Below, piece after piece: positions 8,011 through 15,940 of a stretch of 64,000 nucleotides of DNA. How positions within the stretch are numbered: position 1 is the first letter of the stretch; each line of letters begins with the position of its first letter. Location: assembly GCF_002904335.1 (NCBI RefSeq), contig NZ_PPHF01000181.1, positions 62,001-126,000 of the forward strand, in the 5' to 3' direction. The position numbers and the translations under genes are program-made. The notes under the pieces were generated by a model. That model did not search any database and was not told the DNA's origin. It was given only the letters and a program-made list of their open reading frames with translations. Origin of the DNA: Amycolatopsis sp. CA-126428 (GTDB lineage Bacteria > Actinomycetota > Actinomycetes > Mycobacteriales > Pseudonocardiaceae).

Positions 8011-9194
8011 CCGACGTCGATGCCTTCCCGCCGCCCCGCGCCTGCCCGTACTCGCCACCGTCCCGGCTCGGCGAACTGCAGCGCGACGCCCCGATCAGCC
8101 GGGTCCGGATCTGGGACGGCAGCACGCCGTGGCTGCTCACCCGGTACGCCGACGTCCGGGCGGTGCTCGCCGACCGCCGGTTCAGCGTCGATCCCACCCG
8201 GCCCGGCTACCCCGCGCGCGGCCCGGCCGGCCGCGGCCGGCGCAGCGGACGTGGCTCCTTCATCTCCATGGACGCCCCCGAGCACACCCGCCTGCGCCGG
8301 ATGCTCATCAGCGAGTTCACCGTGCGCCGCGTCGAGGCGCTGCGGCCGGCCATCCAACGCACCGCCACCGAACTGCTGGACGAGCTGACCGCCGGGCCGC
8401 AACCGGCCGATCTGGTCGCCCGGTACGCGCTGCCGCTGCCGTCCATCGTCATCAGCGAACTGCTCGGCGTGCCCTACGAAGACCACGCCTTCTTCGAAGA
8501 TCGCGCCCGCGCGATGCTGGACGACTCCGCCGGCGGCGACGCCAATCGCGCCGCCACCGCGGAACTCGCCCGCTACCTCGGCACCCTGCTGCACCGGCGA
8601 AGCGGCGACGATCTGCTCGGGCGCCTCAACGCGGAGCAGGTCGCCACCGGTGCGCTCTCGCGGGCGGACGCGGTGGCCACGGCCATCCTGCTCTTGATCG
8701 CCGGCCACGAAACCACCGCCAACCAGATCGCCCTGTCCACCGCCTTCCTGCTCGACAACCCCGAGCACGCCGAGGCGTTCCGCACCGCGGAGGGCCCGCC
8801 GTCGGCCGCGGTCGACGAACTGCTGCGGCTGCTGACGATCACCCACTTCGGCCGCCGCCGCGTCGCGACCGCCGACGTCCGGCTCGGCGACGTCACCATC
8901 CGCGCCGGCGAGGGCGTCATCGCCGCCGCCGACATCGCCAACCGCGACCCCGGCGAGTTCGCCGATCCCGACGAGGTGGACCTCGCCCGCGGTCCCAACC
9001 ACCACCTCGCCTTCGGGCACGGCGAACACCTCTGCCTCGGCCACCACCTCGCCCGCCTCGAACTTCACATCGCGCTGACAACGCTGCTGCGGCGCCTGCC
9101 CCGGCTGCGGCCCGCCGTCCCCACCGGCGAATTGCCGTTCCGGCACGCCCACCCGATCTACGGCATCGACCGACTGCCCGTGACCTGGGACTGA
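8007..9194 (+). CDS. Cytochrome P450 (CYP105-like)
   Basis: A 395-residue soluble P450. The I-helix oxygen-binding motif AGHETT is present, the K-helix ExxR lies in VDELLRLL, and the haem loop FGHGEHLCLG gives the thiolate ligand Cys343. RPGYPARGPAGRGRRSGRG around residues 65-85 is unusually Arg/Gly-rich in the B-C loop. Length and motifs resemble CYP105-type actinobacterial P450s that hydroxylate xenobiotics or natural products using ferredoxin electrons; no ferredoxin gene is adjacent. ATG at 8007 overlaps the MarR stop codon, so expression follows the regulator. The substrate is unknown. Confidence 0.88.
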   Translation: MTDVDAFPPPRACPYSPPSRLGELQRDAPISRVRIWDGSTPWLLTRYADVRAVLADRRFSVDPTRPGYPARGPAGRGRRSGRGSFISMDAPEHTRLRRMLISEFTVRRVEALRPAIQRTATELLDELTAGPQPADLVARYALPLPSIVISELLGVPYEDHAFFEDRARAMLDDSAGGDANRAATAELARYLGTLLHRRSGDDLLGRLNAEQVATGALSRADAVATAILLLIAGHETTANQIALSTAFLLDNPEHAEAFRTAEGPPSAAVDELLRLLTITHFGRRRVATADVRLGDVTIRAGEGVIAAADIANRDPGEFADPDEVDLARGPNHHLAFGHGEHLCLGHHLARLELHIALTTLLRRLPRLRPAVPTGELPFRHAHPIYGIDRLPVTWD

Positions 9195-9207
9195 CCCGTC
9201 GTGCGTC

Positions 9208-9390
9208 CTAAAAGGACCGGCGAAGCAAGCCGTCCGCGACCGGTCCGTCCCGTTCGGCTCGGGCCGGATCGTGCCGATTCAACGGGCAACGGTGCCGCGG
9301 CACCACGGTGGGCGGAGCGTCTTCGAGAGTCCAGCCGAGCGCGGCGGCGGTTCGCAGAGCACAGGCGCGGCACGGGTCTTCGCCGCTCAC
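9208..9390 (-). CDS. Small Cys-containing protein downstream of the MIP channel (tentative)
   Basis: A 60-codon frame starting at GTG 9390, immediately after the stop of the MIP channel gene. It reads SGEDPCRACALRTAAALGW and later RHRCPLNRHDPARAE; a CxxC plus a third Cys and His could bind a metal. No family is recognised. Support is its placement as the tail of a two-gene unit and its non-random, Cys-rich composition; it could still be a chance frame. Confidence 0.35.
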   Translation of the reverse strand: MSGEDPCRACALRTAAALGWTLEDAPPTVVPRHRCPLNRHDPARAERDGPVADGLLRRSF

Positions 9391-9391
9391 G

Positions 9392-10108
9392 TCACACCCC
9401 GGCCCCGACCGCCGGCCGGCGGGTGACGAGGTAGTCGCACAGGAACGCGGCGGCCAGACCGCCGGCGAGCGGGCCGGCGAGGTAGGCGAAAAGCTGCGCC
9501 CACGCGGCATCCTCGCCGGCGAGGGCCAGCACCGCGTCCGGGCCGAAGGTGCGGGCCAGGTTCACCGAGGCACCGGTGAGCGGACCGAACACCATGATCT
9601 GGGTGGCCAGCGCGAGCCCGATGCCGATCCCGGCCACGCCCTTGGGCGCGTTCGGCGCGACAGCCAGCGTGAACACCGCGGTGACCAGGATGAAGGCGCC
9701 GATCGCCTCGGCCACCAGCGCCTGGACGTAGCCGACGCCGGTGCCGAAGGTGGTGGCGCCCAGCCCGGCGGCGGTGGCGGTGTCGCCGTAGGTGGCATAG
9801 ACCAGCGCGGCACCGAGCACGCCGCCGGCGAGCTGCGCGACCACGTAGGCGGGGACTTCCCGCCAGGAGAACCGGCCACGCGCGGCCAGCGCGACGGTGA
9901 CCGTGGGGTTGAAGTGCCCACCCGACACCGAACCGAAGGCGTAGATCGCGATGGCCAGTGCGAGCCCGTGCGCCAGCGCGACGATCAGCAGACCGGGCCC
10001 GCCGGCCCGGGCCGCCGCAACGGACACGGCGGCGCCGATGCCGAACCGGCACAGGATGCCTGTGCCGGCGAGCTCCGCCAGCAGGCGTCGAACCAGTGAC
10101 ATGTCCAT
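9392..10108 (-). CDS. MIP-family (aquaporin/glycerol-facilitator) channel with variant NPA boxes
   Basis: A 238-residue, six-helix channel of the major intrinsic protein family. The half-helix motifs are present but altered: the first NPA box reads HFNPTVTVA and the second GASVNLARTFGP, so the residues lining the central constriction differ from orthodox aquaporins. It should pass water or small neutral solutes passively. The start at 10108 was chosen for the upstream AAGGACGAGG ribosome site; an in-frame ATG at 10177 would add an unlikely extension without a site. A small Cys-containing frame follows directly. Confidence 0.8.
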   Translation of the reverse strand: MDMSLVRRLLAELAGTGILCRFGIGAAVSVAAARAGGPGLLIVALAHGLALAIAIYAFGSVSGGHFNPTVTVALAARGRFSWREVPAYVVAQLAGGVLGAALVYATYGDTATAAGLGATTFGTGVGYVQALVAEAIGAFILVTAVFTLAVAPNAPKGVAGIGIGLALATQIMVFGPLTGASVNLARTFGPDAVLALAGEDAAWAQLFAYLAGPLAGGLAAAFLCDYLVTRRPAVGAGV

Positions 10109-10518
10109 GTCCTCGTCCTTTCCTTGTGGTACAAGGGAAAACGGGACGGCGGCACAGGCAGACGTTAGGGACTCCACACCTCGGGAGACACCGCCGACCG
10201 GCCAACGTAAGTGAATGTCAAGAACCGGCGGCGAAAAACTGTGGGCCGTTCACGGCTCCGGAGCACCGGAGTCAAAGGCAGGCGCCGGTGCCCGTGGCGT
10301 CGATCCGGACCGTGATGTCGTTCTCCTCTCTGCCGTTCGGGTCGGTTGCCACCACTCGCAATGAATGCGGCCGACGGCCAGGTCGCCGGGTGCCATGATC
10401 GCGCCCTGCTGGAAAAAGTGCCGGCCGTCGACCGATGGCAGCACGCGAATGGTGCCCCACACCGGGGCATTCCGTCACCGCGAGCCTCTTCCGGCTCCCC
10501 TCAGGCCAGAGCCAGTCT
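10109..10518. other. 410-bp spacer between the MIP gene and lanM
   Basis: No convincing complete gene is seen here. The part nearest lanM contains the frame-split coding remnant at 10272-10462; the part nearest the channel gene must hold that gene's promoter, but I see no clear -35/-10 pair. Confidence 0.4.
10272..10462 (-). pseudogene. Possible frameshifted coding remnant downstream of lanM
   Basis: Two overlapping minus-strand frames look like consecutive parts of one protein. The first, from 10462, reads VDGRHFFQQGAIMAPGDLAV and then GRIHCE. The second, one base out of phase and ending at 10272, reads VVATDPNGREENDITVRIDA and then TGTGACL. Joining them near 10365 would give one short beta-rich product. 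The family is not recognised; this may be a decayed gene or a sequencing indel. Evidence is composition only. Confidence 0.25.
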
Positions 10519-13338
10519 TCAGTCCAGCAGGAGCGGGGACGGCAGGCGCTGCTCGGGATGCATGCGGAGCAGCCCGTGCACCACCCCGGCCAACCCGGAC
10601 ATCAGGCTCGGTGAAAACGCTTCGCGGGCCAGGCCACCGACCGGCCCGCGCTGCTCCAGGCCGGTCAGGAGCTCCGCGTCGATCTCGTTGCGGTCCGGGC
10701 CGTCCCAGGACGGCTCGGCCTGGCGGATCGCGTCGAGCATCTCCCACATGCCCATGTCTCCGTGGCACAGCGTGTGGCTCCAGCCGAAGCCTTCGGCGGC
10801 GCTCGCGCGGGCGGCGCGTCCCGCCATCTCCAGCCACCGCTCCTCGCCGGTGCGGCGGTGCAGGTCGAGCGCCGCCAGTCCGATGCCGGCGCTTCCGTGG
10901 CACCAGCTGGTGAAGAAGTCCTCTTCGCTGCCGATGCGGGCGTCGAACCAGTTGCCCTCCTCCGGGCGGTACAGCCATTCCTGGTAAGCGAACGCCCGCT
11001 CCGCCAACTCCCGCCAGCCGGCCCGCTCCGCCGGCGTGCCGGCGTCGCTGAGCGCGAGGCGCATCAGGGTCCAGCCGATGCCGGTTGCGCCGTGGGCGAA
11101 GCCGCCGATGCCCTCGGGGTTGAGCCGGGTGGGCCAGCGTGCCCCGTAGTCCTCGTGCACGGCCAGTTCCACCAGGCGGTTGCCGACCGCCGCGGCCACC
11201 GGGAGCCACTCCGGGCGGCCGGTTGCGGCGAGGCCGAGCAGCGGCACCGCCGCTCCCGCGACGCCGTTGAGCAGGTCCACCTCGCGGTCCTCGGCGATCA
11301 TGCGGCCGTCGGTGAACAGCCCGGCCCGCTCGGCCGCCCGCTCCGGCAGCCAGTCCCAGCCCAGCACGCGATGCAGCGCGAGCCACGTCCACACCTGCGA
11401 CGCCGCACCGCTGAACGCCCCGGCCGACGGTGTCTCGGTCAGCTCCTCGACGCTCATCAGCACCCGCAGCGCCCCGTCGAAGCACTCCTGCACCCCGGCG
11501 ACCTCGTCGGCGCGGCCGGCGCGCACCTCGGCCAGGTATCCGGCCAGCGTGAGCACCACCCCGCCCTGGCCGGTGTACAGGTCGGCGGGCAGGACGCGGA
11601 TCGACCAGCCCGCCGGGGTGAAGACCGGGCTGATCCAGGTGACCGTGCCGTCCGCGCCGCGCACCCCGCCCTCGCACAGCTGCCGGACCAGCCGCGCGGC
11701 CAGCGCCCGCCGCCGGCGGTCCCGGTTCCGGCCGTGCGGCTCGTGCGCCGGGTACTGGCGGCGCGAGGGCAGGGTGCGTTCGTTGAGGTAGGCGCCGACG
11801 AGGGCGTCCTGGATGATCGACTCCTCGAGCGGCAGGTCCGCCCCGCGCCAGTCGGCCACCGACGCCGCGATCGCCGCGTCGCCGACGGTGAAGCCGAACA
11901 ACGGGACGTCCCCGGCCAGCAGGTCGGCGATCTCCGCGTCGATGGTCGGCCGGTCCTGGGGCGCGCCGTGCAGGACCTGCGCGTTGCGGAGCAGGATGTC
12001 CCGCCCGCGTTCGATCGCGGCCGCTTCGTCGTGCAGGGACGCCGGGTGCCACAGCATCCGGCCGATGTCGACGTAGGCCTGCGTCGGGCGCAGGATCCGG
12101 CGGGCTTCGGCGCCGTCGAAGTGCCGGAGCAGGTGGTGCACGTCGCCGGCGGGAGACGTGTCGAGGCGGTGCAGGTGCGCGGTCATTTCCCGGAACCCCT
12201 CGAGCACGCTGTCCCAGTGGGCGTGCAGCACCGGCTTCGGGCTGGGGTGGTTGCCCGCGGCCGGCACGTCGACGAGGTCGACCCGCAGGCGCGCGGCGGC
12301 CGTGCCCGCGTCGGCGATCACCGGCGCCGGGATGCGGGGCTGCTGCCCGGGCAGCGCGCCGATCCCGGAGATGTCCACCCCGCCCAGCGCGTATCCCGTG
12401 CCGCGCACCGGGAGCAGGCCGGTGCGCAGGACCGTCCGGCGGATCGACGCGGTCGCGACGTCCACGGCGTCGCCCTGCCCGCTGGCCGGGAACTCCGCGG
12501 GGGCGTCGAACAACGTCTCGGCGTCCACGACGACCGGCACCGGACCCGCCGCGATCATGTTCTCCGCGTGCATGTCGGTGCCGCCGCACAGCCGCAGGAC
12601 GGCCAGCCAGTGCCCGATGTTGCGGTAGAAGACGCCCAGCTCCCGCTCGTCGGCGCAGTAGCGCGGCTCGACGTGGTCGGCCCACCCGTAGCCGGCGCGC
12701 AGCAGCACCCGCGGCACCCGGATCCGCTCGGCGGGCCCCGGCGCGCCGGGGAACTGTGCGTAGACGTCCTCGATCAGCGCCGCGAGCGCCACGTCGATCG
12801 CCGAGTTCCGCGGCTTGTACATGATGGTTCCGGCCCCGACGTCGACCCGGCTGACGGTCCGGCCGCCCCGGTGCGTGTCACCCCGCCCGAACGCGACCGC
12901 CTTCAGCGGTCCGCGCAGCGGCTCGTCGAAGGCCGGGCGGTCGGCGGCCAGCCGGGCGGCGAAGCCGGCGACGGCGGTCACGGACGCCTGCGCCACCCGC
13001 TCGACTCGCCGCGGCAGGACCGGGTAGCGCCCTTCGATGCTCGTCAGGTAGTCCTCGCGCGTCGCTTCTTCGACGTAGTCCGCCCAGATTTCGCCGTCTC
13101 CGGCCGCGCCGGCGACCAGCCGCCGCGCGTGCAGCTCGATGAGGAACACGCGGGACAGCTTCGCGTGCAAGGACTGGACCAACGCGTCGCTCCCGGCGGC
13201 CAGGATCAAGGCACGCTCGTCCGGGGCCAGGCCGGGAATCGCGTCGAGCTCGCCCGCCAGGGTGGTCCGCCACGGCCGGGTGAGCCGTTCCACCGGGGCG
13301 CCGAACGGGAGGGTTTCGTTGTCCAGTGCATCGAGCAT
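10519..13338 (-). CDS. lanM: Class II lanthipeptide synthetase LanM
   Basis: A 939-residue bifunctional enzyme that dehydrates Ser/Thr and then forms thioether rings in a precursor peptide. The N-terminal 550 residues are the LanM dehydratase domain (DUF4135): VGAGTIMYKPRN carries the kinase-like Lys, CGGTDMHAENMI the catalytic loop and VVVDAETLF the metal-binding Asp. The C-terminal LanC-like cyclase carries the zinc ligands in SWCHGSAGIG (about residue 805) and TLCHGDMG (about 850). ATG at 13338 was chosen for its GGAGG site; the open frame upstream is not needed. The precursor gene lies 83 bp upstream on the same strand. No LanT exporter-protease, LanP or immunity gene is seen nearby. Confidence 0.92.
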   Translation of the reverse strand: MLDALDNETLPFGAPVERLTRPWRTTLAGELDAIPGLAPDERALILAAGSDALVQSLHAKLSRVFLIELHARRLVAGAAGDGEIWADYVEEATREDYLTSIEGRYPVLPRRVERVAQASVTAVAGFAARLAADRPAFDEPLRGPLKAVAFGRGDTHRGGRTVSRVDVGAGTIMYKPRNSAIDVALAALIEDVYAQFPGAPGPAERIRVPRVLLRAGYGWADHVEPRYCADERELGVFYRNIGHWLAVLRLCGGTDMHAENMIAAGPVPVVVDAETLFDAPAEFPASGQGDAVDVATASIRRTVLRTGLLPVRGTGYALGGVDISGIGALPGQQPRIPAPVIADAGTAAARLRVDLVDVPAAGNHPSPKPVLHAHWDSVLEGFREMTAHLHRLDTSPAGDVHHLLRHFDGAEARRILRPTQAYVDIGRMLWHPASLHDEAAAIERGRDILLRNAQVLHGAPQDRPTIDAEIADLLAGDVPLFGFTVGDAAIAASVADWRGADLPLEESIIQDALVGAYLNERTLPSRRQYPAHEPHGRNRDRRRRALAARLVRQLCEGGVRGADGTVTWISPVFTPAGWSIRVLPADLYTGQGGVVLTLAGYLAEVRAGRADEVAGVQECFDGALRVLMSVEELTETPSAGAFSGAASQVWTWLALHRVLGWDWLPERAAERAGLFTDGRMIAEDREVDLLNGVAGAAVPLLGLAATGRPEWLPVAAAVGNRLVELAVHEDYGARWPTRLNPEGIGGFAHGATGIGWTLMRLALSDAGTPAERAGWRELAERAFAYQEWLYRPEEGNWFDARIGSEEDFFTSWCHGSAGIGLAALDLHRRTGEERWLEMAGRAARASAAEGFGWSHTLCHGDMGMWEMLDAIRQAEPSWDGPDRNEIDAELLTGLEQRGPVGGLAREAFSPSLMSGLAGVVHGLLRMHPEQRLPSPLLLD

Positions 13339-13421
13339 GCCGGCCTCCGCCTGATCCGATCCGAGTGCGCCCGCGCACTCCCGCGAGGGGAATGGCGGGC
13401 GCGTACCGATAATCGATCTCG

Positions 13422-13616
13422 TCAGCAGCACCAGCTGCCGTGGGAGCCGGTCGGGCTGGAACAGAACGCGTACAGCATGTCGGTCGGGTCGACCAGCGCG
13501 GCCTCGGCGGCGTTCCCGCCGACGTAGAGCGGGCCGGCCGGGTTCGCCAGGCCGTGTACCGATTCCGAACCCGACAGCCAGCCTTCCAGCACGGCCGTGG
13601 AATCCACAGTTTGCAT
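13422..13616 (-). CDS. lanA: Lanthipeptide precursor peptide (LanA)
   Basis: A 64-residue peptide encoded just upstream of lanM with a good ribosome site (GGAGG, 13618-13630 region). The leader is acidic and Cys-free (MQTVDSTAVLEGWLSGSESV) and includes a Gly-Gly at YVGGNAAEAA. All three Cys sit in the last 14 residues, FCSSPTGSHGSWCC, together with three Ser and one Thr before the last Ser-Trp-Cys-Cys, as expected for a ring-forming core. Cleavage could follow the GG of a class II leader or occur just before the first Cys, as in cinnamycin-type precursors. The final product and its activity are unknown. Confidence 0.8.
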   Translation of the reverse strand: MQTVDSTAVLEGWLSGSESVHGLANPAGPLYVGGNAAEAALVDPTDMLYAFCSSPTGSHGSWCC

Positions 13617-13645
13617 GGCATCCTCCAGTTCGACGAAGCATCTGA

Positions 13646-13663
13646 ACACTTCGAGCGCAGTGT
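13646..13663. promoter_or_regulatory. Inverted repeat upstream of lanA
   Basis: ACACT and AGTGT flank an 8-bp spacer about 30 bp before the lanA start codon. It lies where an operator or promoter element of the lan operon would be. Weak evidence: symmetry and position only. Confidence 0.3.
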
Positions 13664-13745
13664 ATGCATTTACGCGGCACTGCTTCGACGGCCGTTCGGA
13701 CGCAATTCAAACGGCTCACGGAAATTCGTCAAGATCTTTCTATGT

Positions 13746-13799
13746 CCGATTTCCGAAAAATCGGCTCGCTGAAATGGCGGTACCATTCATCGGTACCGC
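13746..13799 (-). terminator. Tandem hairpins after the LysR gene
   Basis: Two perfect stems lie just downstream of the LysR stop: GCGGTACC/GGTACCGC (13777-13799, 7-base loop) and CCGATTT/AAATCGG (13746-13764, 5-base loop). The second has an A/T-rich stem. They probably end the LysR transcript before the lan promoter. Confidence 0.45.
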
Positions 13800-13822
13800 T
13801 GCTTCGTCGTTCATCGAAAAGA

Positions 13823-14731
13823 TCACGGCAGGCCCGCGGCGCGGGCCATGATCCGGCGGGTGCGCTCCCGCAGCAGCGCGTGCGTCCGGTCGTGGTGGTT
13901 GCGGGGGTGCCAGGCCATGCCGAGTACCACCTCCGGCAGCACCACGGGAATCGGGAACGTCCGCAGCCCCAGCGTCTCCAGCATCGAACGGCCCAGCCGG
14001 GCGGGCGTGACGCAGACGACGTCGGTGCCCCGGGCCAGGTGCAGCGCACCGGCGAAGCTCGGCAGCACGGCGATCACCCGGCGGCTCAGGCCCAGCTCGG
14101 CCAGCCGCTCGTCGATCGGGCCGTGGGCCCGGCCCCGGCGCGAGACGACGATGTGGTCGGCCGCGGCGAACTTCTCGGGGGTGACGGTCTTCGCCTTCGC
14201 CAGCGGGTGCTCCGGCCGGATCGCGCCGACCAGCGTTTCGGTGACGAGGGTTTCCGCATGGATCTCGGGGTCACCCGGGCGAAGCGTCCCGATCTCCAGG
14301 TCCACGAGCCCTTCGCGCAGCGCCGGGGTGTCCTCGAGGTTTTCCGGCCGCAGCCGCAGCGAGATCCCCGGCGCCTGGCTCCGCAGGTCGTCGATGAGGG
14401 CCGGGATGAACGTCGTGGACAGCACGTCGGTGACCTGCAGGTCGAACATGCGCACCGCGGCCCGCGGGTCGGCCGCGGCCGAGGGGGTGAACAGCGCGCG
14501 GGCCCGCGTCGCGACCGCGTGCACCTCACTGCGCAGCTCCAGCGCCCGGGGAGTCGGCACGAGATCGCGGCCGGCCCGCACGAACAGCGGATCGTCGAAC
14601 GTGCGCCGCAGCCGGGCGAGGGTGCGGCTCATCGCCGGCGCCGAGGTGTGCAGGCGCGCCGCCGCCTTCGTCACGCTGCTCTCGGTGAGCAGGGCATCCA
14701 GCGCCTCGATGAGGTTCAGGTCGTAGTCCAC
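13823..14731 (-). CDS. LysR-family transcriptional regulator
   Basis: A 302-residue LysR protein. The winged HTH occupies residues 1-62: DYDLNLIEALDALLTESSVT, then KAAARLHTSAPAMSRTLARL as the recognition region. The remainder is the periplasmic-binding-protein-like effector domain, of the NodD/DntR-like subclass by its N-terminus. It is divergent from the FAD-monooxygenase operon with about 100 bp between them, and an imperfect dyad (ACCC.GGTT ... AACCGGGT, 14764-14791) in that gap is a good candidate site, so it probably activates the operon with the pathway substrate. The start is GTG 14731; GTG 14746 would add five residues. Confidence 0.85.
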   Translation of the reverse strand: MDYDLNLIEALDALLTESSVTKAAARLHTSAPAMSRTLARLRRTFDDPLFVRAGRDLVPTPRALELRSEVHAVATRARALFTPSAAADPRAAVRMFDLQVTDVLSTTFIPALIDDLRSQAPGISLRLRPENLEDTPALREGLVDLEIGTLRPGDPEIHAETLVTETLVGAIRPEHPLAKAKTVTPEKFAAADHIVVSRRGRAHGPIDERLAELGLSRRVIAVLPSFAGALHLARGTDVVCVTPARLGRSMLETLGLRTFPIPVVLPEVVLGMAWHPRNHHDRTHALLRERTRRIMARAAGLP

Positions 14732-14833
14732 CCCGCCGATTATCACAGGTGGAATCAGTCCGTACCCAGGTTGCACTGGAGTTAACCGGGTGCCGTCCTT
14801 AGCGTCGGTGGCGAACGACGAAGGAGGACCGTG

Positions 14834-15940
14834 ATGCGAGCTGTGGTGATCGGTGGCGGGGTGGTGGGGCTGACGACCGGAATCGCGTTGCGCCGCAGCG
14901 GAATCGACGTGGTGGTCCACGAGCGCGCGCCGGAGATCCGCGCGGCCGGGGCGGGACTGGGGTTGTGGGCCAACGCGCTGGCCGTGTTCGACGCCCTCGG
15001 GGTCGGCGAGCAGGTGCGCGCGATCGGCAAGCCCAGCGAGATGTACTTCCACGACCCGGCCGGGCGGCTGCTGGAGACCCCGGAATTCGGGGTCGAGGAT
15101 CACCGGTTCCTGCTGGTGCACCGGGCGAAGCTCACCGATCTGCTCGCCGACGCCGTCGGCCGGGACAACATCCGCCTCGCCACCGGGCTCGCCGCGTACG
15201 ACGAGCACGCGGACCACGTCACGGTCCGGTTGACCGACGGCAGCGAGGAGGCCGCCGACGTCCTCGTCGGGGCGGACGGCGCGTACTCGGCGGTCCGGGC
15301 CCAGCTGGTGCCGGGGACGCCGGCGCAGGAACACCCCGGGCACCACGCCTGGCGCGCGGTGCTCCCGGATCCGGGCCTCGCGCTGACCGAGAACCGGCTG
15401 ATCCTGGGCGGCCACCGCTGCCGCGGCGGGTACCTGCGCACCCACGACGGCGGCGTGTACTGGCTGGTGAACCAGTTCGACGCGCCGGAACCGGCCGGCA
15501 CCCTCAAGGAGCAGGCCCTCGCCCGGGCCACGCACCTCGACGAGAGCGAGCACGGCGGCGTCCTCGCCGAGCTCATCCGCGCCACGCCCGAGGACCGGAT
15601 CCTGCACAACCGGATCATGCTCGTGCCACCGTTGCCGCACTGGGCGTCCGGGCGCGTCGTGCTGGTCGGGGACGCGGCCCACGCGATGTCGCCGCACGTC
15701 ACGGCGGGCGCGACGCTGGGCATCGAGGACGCCGCGCTGCTCGGCCGCCTGCTTTCCCCCACCGGCGACGTGATCGAGGCGCTGGCCGCCTACGAAGCGG
15801 ACCGGATCCCGCGGTACGCCCGGGTCGCGGAGCTGTCGGCGGCGGTGGAGCACGCCGCCACACCGCAGGGGTTCGCGCGGCACTACGCCGCGTTCAGCCA
15901 CTGGATGATCACCCCGGCCGGGAATCCGGTGACCGCGTGA
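14834..15940 (+). CDS. FAD-dependent aromatic/phenolic monooxygenase-like protein
   Basis: A 368-residue class A flavoprotein monooxygenase-type enzyme. It has the N-terminal dinucleotide-binding loop GGGVVGLTTG, the DG motif region VLVGADGAYSAVR near residue 155 and the GD motif VVLVGDAAHAMSPH near 280, the three fingerprints of PHBH-fold hydroxylases. The ATG at 14834 is preferred over GTG 14831 because it is 6 bp from the AAGGAGG site. Its stop overlaps the next start (GTGA). It probably hydroxylates or oxidatively decarbonylates a small ring compound as the first pathway step; the substrate is unknown. Confidence 0.85.
   Translation: MRAVVIGGGVVGLTTGIALRRSGIDVVVHERAPEIRAAGAGLGLWANALAVFDALGVGEQVRAIGKPSEMYFHDPAGRLLETPEFGVEDHRFLLVHRAKLTDLLADAVGRDNIRLATGLAAYDEHADHVTVRLTDGSEEAADVLVGADGAYSAVRAQLVPGTPAQEHPGHHAWRAVLPDPGLALTENRLILGGHRCRGGYLRTHDGGVYWLVNQFDAPEPAGTLKEQALARATHLDESEHGGVLAELIRATPEDRILHNRIMLVPPLPHWASGRVVLVGDAAHAMSPHVTAGATLGIEDAALLGRLLSPTGDVIEALAAYEADRIPRYARVAELSAAVEHAATPQGFARHYAAFSHWMITPAGNPVTA

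Noticed and set aside
10762..13527. A 921-codon plus-strand frame antisense to lanM
   Set aside because: Typical antisense frame of high-GC DNA; no motif, and lanM motifs are complete.
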